DNA of 64,000 bases from Fibrobacter sp. UWB4. GTDB lineage: Bacteria; Fibrobacterota; Fibrobacteria; Fibrobacterales; Fibrobacteraceae. The DNA lies in the NCBI RefSeq assembly GCF_002210345.1, contig NZ_MWQI01000001.1, positions 372,001 through 436,000 on the forward strand, written 5' to 3'. Below, one piece after another: positions 25,380 through 32,700 of this stretch. A program made the position numbers and the translations under genes. Position 1 is the stretch's first letter; each line of letters begins with the position of its first letter. The notes under the pieces were generated by a model. It ran no database searches. It worked only from the letters and a program-made list of their open reading frames with translations, and had not been told where the DNA came from.

Positions 25380-26936
25380 CTAGTCCTCGCCGCCGTCCAT
25401 TTCAATTTTAAGCTCTTTGAGCTTGCGCCAGAGTGTCGCGCGGCTAATACCGAGCTTCTTGCAGACTTCCGTCTTGTTGCCTTTGCAAATGCTTAAGGCA
25501 TGCAGAATGTGCCTGCGTTCCATCTCGTCGAGCGAAAGAATTTCTTCTTCTTCGGGCGCAGGATTATGCGTGATGAACTTTGTCGGGTTGTGCGTCAGAA
25601 ACCCTGCGCTATCCGTCTTGCCCGAAATCGGTTCAAAGTGAATCGGCTTTCCGAGCGGGTTCTCAGCCGATTTCTCGTTCTCTTCCGCTTCTTCATCATT
25701 GTCGAAAACAGGCTCGCCAGCGCTTTCTTTAAGGCTCACGGCTTCCTTGATATGCGGAATCGCAACCGTCTTTTCTCGGGCTTCCACCTGCACGTATTCC
25801 GGCAAGTCTTCGAGCTTGATGACGCCACCTTCCGAAAGTACGATCGCATGCTCCATGATGTTTTCGAGTTCGCGAATGTTGCCGGGGTAGGGGTACTTTG
25901 TCAAAGCGTAAAGAGCTGCCGGTTCAAGGTCATGAATTTCCTTGCCCTGTGCTTCCTTGTTCTTTAAGATAAAGTAACGAATTAAGTTCGGGATGACGGG
26001 CTTCCTGTCGCGGAGCGGCGGAAGCTGCAAGTGGAACGTGTTCAGGCGGTAGTAGAGGTCTTCGCGGAATCGCCCTTCGTGCATCGCTTGTTGCAAATCG
26101 CGGTTTGTTGCTGCGATAATGCGGATGTCGAGGTAGCGGGCTTCCGTTTCGCCCACGCGACGGATCTCGTGGCTTTGCAGAAAACGTAAAAGTTTCACCT
26201 GCGTTGCGAGAGAGAGTTCGCCAACTTCATCGAGGAACAGCGTACCGCCATTGGCGGATTCGAACAGACCTTTCTTATCTGCGGTTGAACCTGTGTACGA
26301 TCCCTTCTTGCTTCCGAAGAGTTCGCTTTCTACGAGGTTCTCTGGGATGGCGCCGCAGTTGACTGGCACAAACGGTTCGTTCGCGCGCTTGCTGTAGCGG
26401 TGAACGACGTTTGCCAAAAATTCCTTGCCCGAACCAGACTCGCCGGTTATAAGCAAGGTGCTGTTGGTCGGTGCGACCTTATAAACTGTCTTTAAAATCT
26501 TACGCATCTCGGGCGTGTCGCCGAGAAGGCTGTCCAACACTTGGGATTCCATGAGCTGCGTGTTGGACTTGTTTTGCTGTTGAGCCTGGATCTTGCTTGC
26601 TGTGCTCTCAAGGAGCGAAAGCGTGACCGGCTTTTTCAAGAAACTGCTTGCTCCACGCGTTATGGCGCTAGCGGCTCCCTGCCAGTTGCGGTCATCGCAC
26701 AATACAAAGATTTCGACACCAGGCTGGCGTTCCTTCAAATAGCTGATCAAATCCATATTGTCGAGCATTAAAAAAGGAACCTCGATAAACGCAAGGTCTA
26801 TCGACGTCTTTTTTATTAGCGGCATCAAAGTTTTTTCGTCGGAGCAGACCAGGAGGTTCGTTCCGGCAATAGACCAGTTCCGCTGTAGCTCCTCGACAAA
26901 TTTCCGATCAAAATCAGCGATCAGGATATTCATCAT
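25380..26936 (-). CDS. NtrC-family sigma-54-dependent activator with non-canonical receiver
   Basis: 518 residues. Residues 1-117 are a receiver domain whose phospho-acceptor position is Glu52 instead of Asp (FIEVPF aligned to the usual 'LsDirMP'); the conserved Lys is kept (FLKKPV, Lys101 or Lys102). The AAA+ domain has Walker A GESGSGK at 165-171 and Walker B LFLDE at 233-237, but the sigma-54 contact loop, normally GAFTGA, reads GSYTGS (212-217). A Fis-type helix-turn-helix ends the protein (GNKTEVCKKLGISRATLWRKL) after an acidic linker of about 90 residues. It starts 10 bp after the receiver gene's stop, as the last gene of the kinase-receiver-activator operon. Glu may mimic phospho-Asp, giving activity without a kinase. 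Confidence 0.9.
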   Translation of the reverse strand: MMNILIADFDRKFVEELQRNWSIAGTNLLVCSDEKTLMPLIKKTSIDLAFIEVPFLMLDNMDLISYLKERQPGVEIFVLCDDRNWQGAASAITRGASSFLKKPVTLSLLESTASKIQAQQQNKSNTQLMESQVLDSLLGDTPEMRKILKTVYKVAPTNSTLLITGESGSGKEFLANVVHRYSKRANEPFVPVNCGAIPENLVESELFGSKKGSYTGSTADKKGLFESANGGTLFLDEVGELSLATQVKLLRFLQSHEIRRVGETEARYLDIRIIAATNRDLQQAMHEGRFREDLYYRLNTFHLQLPPLRDRKPVIPNLIRYFILKNKEAQGKEIHDLEPAALYALTKYPYPGNIRELENIMEHAIVLSEGGVIKLEDLPEYVQVEAREKTVAIPHIKEAVSLKESAGEPVFDNDEEAEENEKSAENPLGKPIHFEPISGKTDSAGFLTHNPTKFITHNPAPEEEEILSLDEMERRHILHALSICKGNKTEVCKKLGISRATLWRKLKELKIEMDGGED

Positions 26937-26946
26937 TTATGCGCTA

Positions 26947-27321
26947 TTACGAATGTGCTTTGATAATCTCGTCAACTTTGTTGCGAAGCAGCTGGAGATC
27001 CAGCGGCTTGCTGAAAATTGCGGCAACATCGAAGTGCTGCGCTGTTGCAAGGTAGTCTTCTGCAGATGTACGGCCACCACCGCTAATGGCGATTGTGCGG
27101 TCGCTCATGCCCATGCGACGAAGATCAAGGACAACTTCAAATCCATCACCTTCCGGCATAATGATGTCGGTGATAATCACATCGTAGGTATTCTTCTGAT
27201 AAAGGGACTTTGCTTTCTTACCGTTGCTAGCAGTATCGACAGTGTAACCTTTCAATTCCAAAGCAGACTTCAACATGAGGTTGAGCTGAGCGTCATCGTC
27301 AATGATGAGTATTGTAGACAT
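26947..27321 (-). CDS. Stand-alone response-regulator receiver protein
   Basis: 124 residues, a single CheY-like receiver with acidic pocket DDD at 8-10, phospho-acceptor Asp52 (YDVIITDIIMP) and Lys in FSKPL. There is no output domain, so it acts through protein contact or as a phosphorelay shuttle. The ATG overlaps the kinase stop codon (TAATG), and GGAGG lies in the last codons of the kinase gene, which shows translational coupling. The longer frame from 27354 is therefore not used. Confidence 0.95.
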   Translation of the reverse strand: MSTILIIDDDAQLNLMLKSALELKGYTVDTASNGKKAKSLYQKNTYDVIITDIIMPEGDGFEVVLDLRRMGMSDRTIAISGGGRTSAEDYLATAQHFDVAAIFSKPLDLQLLRNKVDEIIKAHS

Positions 27322-29699
27322 TAAGCCTCCATTTTCTCGTTTCTTATAGACCAATATAGATTAAAAATAGTTCCTTCGCCCAAGGTTGTTTGAACTGTAT
27401 AGCCTGCATTGCCTTCTTTTAGCAGTCTTAATGCAGATGACAAGCCCAAACCGAGTCCTTCGCCCGGTGCTTTGGTCGTAAAGAACGGTGAAAAGATGCG
27501 TTCGAGGGTCGCCGTATCCATACCGGTGCCTGTATCCTCGACGGTAATTTTTGCGTATGTGCCCGCATCGATTTGCGGGGCATATGGCGTAATGAGCGGT
27601 TCCGAAAGCACTTCGCGCTTGAGTGCGATCGTGAGTGTACCGCCGTTTTCCTTCATGGCGAAGATGGCGTTGTTTGCAAGGTTGCTGATAATGCGGTCGA
27701 GTGCCGATACGTTTCCGACAATGCGGATGTTCTTGTCTAGGTTGTCAGCCTTGACCTTTACGTTTGGCGGGAGCGTAATCCAGAGCTTCTTCACCACATC
27801 GTCGATAATCATGTATGGGGCAAATTCGGTAAGCTTGTCCTTTTCGGAAGTCTTTCCGCGGATGGTGTTCAAAAGCTCTTCGAGAGATTCCTTGCCGCGG
27901 GTGGCGGCCTTACGCGCTTCCTGAATGAACATGTAAGCCTGGTTGTCCTTGTCGAGGACTTCGAGCGCGAGATCGCAGAACCCAATTTGTGATCCGAGGA
28001 TGTTGTTGTAGTCGTGCGCAAAGCCACCGCAGATGGTACCCAGTTCTTCGAGCCTTGAATGGATGTGCTTTTGTTCTTGCAACATGTCGCGCTCTTTTTC
28101 AAGGCGCATTTCCTTGGTAATGTCGATTTTGATGCCGATGATTTTGTACGGTTTGCGAGGGGCCATGATTGGGATGAACATGTTGTTGAAAATCATGATA
28201 TCCTTAGCAATCCCTTTGCGGACGGCCATGTTGTAGTCGTCCTGGTTCAAAATCTCGATGTCATCTTCTTCTTCGTTTTTGTCGTTGATTGTTTTCTTAA
28301 TTCGTTCGTAAGAAATGAAACTTTGCGGTTCGCCTTCATTACGGGCTAGGAGTTCCTGTGGCAGAATCTTATTGTCTGGCTCGGATGTCTGTAGCATGTT
28401 TCCGCGACTTTTGATGTCTGTCTGGTTCTGTGTCATGAACACGCCTTGTTCGTTCTTGGACCAGAAGCGGAACGGCAGTGTACTGATAAGCGTATCCAGG
28501 AAGTACTTGCTTTCATCGACTTTCTTTTTCCAGATGTTCAGGCGCTCCTGGTAGCGGATCTGGTCAAGCTGGTACTCCTTGAACTGCTCGTCGCGAATCT
28601 TTATAATTTGTTGGTAATGCAGGGTGTTCGAAACATCGCTAAAGAATGCAACATTGTAGTTGGTTGTCAGCGATTGTCGAATTTCAAAAATCGAGACATT
28701 GAAAATATGGTCTTCGTTGTCGATTTTAACTCTTATTTTATTGTAGGTCGATTCTTTTGACGGATCGGTAATCTGCGGGAAAATCGAGGTCATTTTTTTA
28801 TTGTGTAAAGCTTCTTGCGTTGTGCGCAGAATACTTAATGCGGCCGGGTTTGCAAGCTGGATTTCGCCTTTGTAGTTGTAGTACAAAAGTCCATCGACCA
28901 TTCTGTCTTTTAATTTATCCAGAAACCACGAAGCGCTTTTGTTCTTGAATGAAACCGAAGTGAAGTATTGGCCTGAGAGTATTGCTAAAAATACCGAGAT
29001 GAACTGAGTCCATTTCAGTATTTGGTCGTAATCAGTAAAATTTGTAGAAATAGGAATTATAAAGTCAAATAGTGTCGCCAGCATTATAAAAAACATGAAG
29101 CTGATCAACATGTAGATACTGACCTGGTGGGGGAGAGTCGTATCACTAGATTGCACTATATTGCGAAGAATGATATAACCTGTTACAACAATGTTGGGTA
29201 CGACAAATATGCAGAATAGAAAACTGAAATAATAGAACATCGGCCTCTCGGCGAATGGTCTATATCCAAAAATGTTTAGGTTCGGGATAAAGTTTGGTTC
29301 TCTAATGAAAATGTAGGTTGAAACAATAACGGCAAGACCTCCGAAAATATTCAGGAGTTTCCAGCCGTTCTTCCGCTTTACCTTGAGACTTACTTCTGCA
29401 GTGTGGTGTACCGCATTTCCCAGTTGAATCCAGCCAAGTGCCGCGGCTCCGAATATGAGTTGCCTTGCCGTAAAGGGCTTAGTTCCTGCAATAAAGTTTT
29501 CGCCGCTAAAGAATATATCGCCAATCAAGTTGCTCGCTTGCCAGAATATGCTGATGATCACCAGCTGGTGTATGGGGCGCGGGAGCTGCTTGACTGACGT
29601 CTTCTGCCCAAGCATTATGGGAAAATAGCATACGATGATTAGCGCGACAACTGATAACGCTATAACGTAAGGAGAGCTTGAAAAAAGACTTTCTTGCAT
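27321..29699 (-). CDS. Membrane-bound PAS sensor histidine kinase (NtrB-like core)
   Basis: 792 residues. About seven transmembrane helices in the first 270 residues, then one clear PAS domain (DRMVDGLLYYNYKGEIQLANPAA) and a second PAS-like segment (ITKEM ending near 535), then a short coiled coil. The phospho-acceptor is His562 in GGFAHDYNNILG, followed by N box (NLANNAIFAM), G1 (VEDTGTGMD), F box and G2 (GEGLGLGLSSAL). The ATG lies 24 bp after the stop of GH9 copy 1 on the same strand. Linked to the receiver by overlapping stop/start. The stimulus is unknown; the context points to plant polysaccharide or cellodextrin supply. Confidence 0.9.
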   Translation of the reverse strand: MQESLFSSSPYVIALSVVALIIVCYFPIMLGQKTSVKQLPRPIHQLVIISIFWQASNLIGDIFFSGENFIAGTKPFTARQLIFGAAALGWIQLGNAVHHTAEVSLKVKRKNGWKLLNIFGGLAVIVSTYIFIREPNFIPNLNIFGYRPFAERPMFYYFSFLFCIFVVPNIVVTGYIILRNIVQSSDTTLPHQVSIYMLISFMFFIMLATLFDFIIPISTNFTDYDQILKWTQFISVFLAILSGQYFTSVSFKNKSASWFLDKLKDRMVDGLLYYNYKGEIQLANPAALSILRTTQEALHNKKMTSIFPQITDPSKESTYNKIRVKIDNEDHIFNVSIFEIRQSLTTNYNVAFFSDVSNTLHYQQIIKIRDEQFKEYQLDQIRYQERLNIWKKKVDESKYFLDTLISTLPFRFWSKNEQGVFMTQNQTDIKSRGNMLQTSEPDNKILPQELLARNEGEPQSFISYERIKKTINDKNEEEDDIEILNQDDYNMAVRKGIAKDIMIFNNMFIPIMAPRKPYKIIGIKIDITKEMRLEKERDMLQEQKHIHSRLEELGTICGGFAHDYNNILGSQIGFCDLALEVLDKDNQAYMFIQEARKAATRGKESLEELLNTIRGKTSEKDKLTEFAPYMIIDDVVKKLWITLPPNVKVKADNLDKNIRIVGNVSALDRIISNLANNAIFAMKENGGTLTIALKREVLSEPLITPYAPQIDAGTYAKITVEDTGTGMDTATLERIFSPFFTTKAPGEGLGLGLSSALRLLKEGNAGYTVQTTLGEGTIFNLYWSIRNEKMEA

Positions 29700-29709
29700 A
29701 TTTTCCCAG

Positions 29710-29721
29710 TGGCTTAAGCCA
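29710..29721. other. Short palindrome between GH9 copy 1 and the kinase gene
   Basis: TGGCTTAAGCCA, a perfect 12-bp palindrome in the 24-bp gap. It lacks a good T-run, so it would be at most a weak terminator or attenuator; it could also be a protein site. Confidence 0.4.
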
Positions 29722-29723
29722 TT

Positions 29724-32700
29724 TTACTTTGTTCTCTTGATACCGAATGTCTTTTTCTGTTCAAAGGATGTCTTTGTCGAGAAGTTCTGGACAAGCTTCT
29801 GATTGTTCTTGATTTCAGGGTTGCTCGTGTTGGGTGAGAACTTCGCTTCAATTTCAGCCTTGTAAATGTAGGCGCCAGTGCCGACCGCTCTGTCTTCATG
29901 AGTGCGGATGCCGGAAGGAGCCTTGTTTGCCCATTCGATTGCGAATACCACCTGGTTGTTTGAATTGAGGTACTGCTTCGGATTGACATTGAACGACTGC
30001 TTGAATCGGTTGACATAGTTACCGAGGTTCGAGTATATCGGAATATTGAACTTGACAAGAAGATTTTCCCAAGCGCATTCGTCGCCGATAGATGTACCAC
30101 GGGGAACCGTGAGTGTCACATCGAATATGGCTCCACCGATGTCGGCAGAATCAATACCCGTTTGTGTTACTTGTTCCTTCTGGATCATGTCAAACTTGCC
30201 TGTTGCCGCATTCTTGATATAGAAACGCATAGCTTCATTGGCTTCTACCTTGGTACGGTTCAACGAATTCAAGTTGTTGATTGTTTCGCGGAGCTTCACG
30301 TCGAACTTGATTCTCGGAACGCCGTTTCCGTTGACCAGAACCCAGGGCACTTCAAATTCTGGATAGTTGCCGTTTGCATCCTTGAATGTGCTTGTCATCA
30401 TCGAACCCATTCTTACAAAGTCACCTTCCATGACGGATCCAGAAAGGTCATCCATGTAAATGAATGTGAGAATGGTGTTGTTTTGAGCGAAGTTCCAAGT
30501 AGAGAAGCTGCCCTTGGTTATGTTGGACTGCTTTTCGGCTCGCTTGTGTCTAAAGAATTGCTGAGCTGTATCTGCAATAACCAGCGGTTCACTTGCGGTG
30601 ATTGTCAATACGTCTGCTGACGATGTCTGGTTGATTTTTGCAGTCACAAAGACCGGGCCCACCTTGTCTTCGGCGAGTACGGAATTTGTTTCGAGAGCGG
30701 CGCCTTTACCGAGGTATTGCGTGACAAGTCCTGCGTGTTCAAGGCTCTTTCCGCCAGGAACTGTTCCTTCGTAATTACCTGCGGTATTGCCAAAATTGAA
30801 TGGCTTTACAAGGTCGATAGAGAGATTTTCGCCGTTAAGGACGAAGTTGCTCTTTTCGACGGTGAGCGTTTCAGGCTTTGCCGTACCGAAGATTATTTCC
30901 AAAGTCTCTGGCGTGTGTGTGGCATCGAGAGGCTTTGCAAATGTCACATCGACATGGCTTGCGTAACCGTTTTGGTGCTTGTCTGTAATGACCGCATAGG
31001 TCATCGGAATCGGCAAGACCTTGAGCAGTATTTCGATCTTTTCTGGAGTGCAGAGACCTGCGACTCCGTTTCCGTTCAAGTCCGTAATCGTACCTGCGGG
31101 GTTGAGCTGTCCCCACATGCCTGCTGTGATAAGGGAGCCGTTTCCTGCGTCGAAGGCGATTTCAAAGTCCCAGATGTTCTTCGATTCGTTGTAAAGCTTT
31201 GCCGAAAGGACTGTAGGCGTTGTAGCCTGGGTTATGCCATCCTTGGCGTAAAGAATGAGCGGGAAGCTTGTGCCTGGAGCGGAAATCGGTTCGCTGAACT
31301 GCAAGTAGAGGTGGTCTGTAGTTGCTGTATCTAGGCGTTCGAGAATCGTTGCAGATAGCAGTGCCGGCGGCATGCCGTCATAATAGGAATCTTCGACCGT
31401 CTTTACCTGTCCCTGAACGTCGCTTGAAAGCGTGATTTTTCCAGTAGCGTTCGTAACAATGTCCTTGATATCGTCGAATTCGACAACGAGAGACTTGCCG
31501 TTCAACGATTTGACCTTATTCGTGGTGTATGACGTTCCTTCGTAGACAAACGAAATGCTTATGAACTTCTGGTTTTCGCCATATTCCGAAGAAAGGGTAA
31601 TGTCCATTGCATCAGGAATGTTGTCGCAGTTCAAGTCAACAATCTTGGCGACATCGATAATCGGCCATGGCGGCAAATCCTCGATGACCAGTTCTGCGAT
31701 TGCTGGCGAGTAAGAGTAATCCTTTGTATTGGGATGCTTTGCATAGATCTTTGTTGTCACTGCAATAGGTGAGCTTACGTAAATTGTGGCAACACCATCG
31801 TAAAGTGTAACGGTGTTGACCGGAATCGTTGCCGTCGGATCGGTGTAGAAGAGAACATTGGCATCGTCGCTGACGAGTTCAACATTCAAGTTCTTTTCGT
31901 CCTTGAGAACGTCTAGATTGCTGTCAAGGAGTGAAATCTGCACTTCGACGAACTTGTCCTTGTATCCCGTAATTTTGCTCTTGTCGAACACGAGATAGCG
32001 CTTTTCAAGAGGCTTGGTAATGCTGTCGATTTCGACATTTGTACGGGCGATTGCGCATGCGCAGTCGTAAGGATTCTTGGTCTTTTGGTTTGCATTTCTG
32101 TTGTGCCAGCTGACCCATTCCATATAGTTGTTGCCGTAGGCGAGAGTCGTATCTACGCCAAAAAGGATGGAATCGGCTCGTTGTTCGATGGCCTTTTTGA
32201 ACGGATAGGGGTTGCCATTCATTTCTACGGCGTCAAGGAGACCTGTCGGCTTAACGGTACTTGTTGCCTCGTATAACGTCTTTGCATCGACCTTTTCGAC
32301 AGAATGGATCGGGGAGACGAACGGGCTTGAGAACGAAATATCGACCTTACGGATAATCTGAGGTCCGTCTTCTGGGGTGTAGTCGGGACCGTAGCCGTAA
32401 ATGTGCTTGCCGTGGTAATAAACTGGAATGTAGGGGTCGCGTGTAAAGGCTATGACCGTATCACCGCGGTCATTTATTTCTAGTTGTTCTGATTCGCGGC
32501 CTTTGAAATACGGTGCCATTTCTAGGTCTATGCCGTCAAATACTTCTGGGGCGTCTTCTCCCTTGTGGGCTATAAGCGACCAGCCGTTATTGAAGGCACT
32601 ATATGTTGCATTGAGCCATTTCACATGGATAATAATTCTACCGGAAACGGCAAGCTTGCCGTTGACTTTGATGGGCATGTAATAGGCGCCTGTAGCATCG

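Noticed and set aside
29710-29721. Strong terminator between GH9 copy 1 and the kinase gene
   Set aside because: The palindrome has a stem of at most 5-6 bp with almost no loop and no T-run; read-through seems likely.
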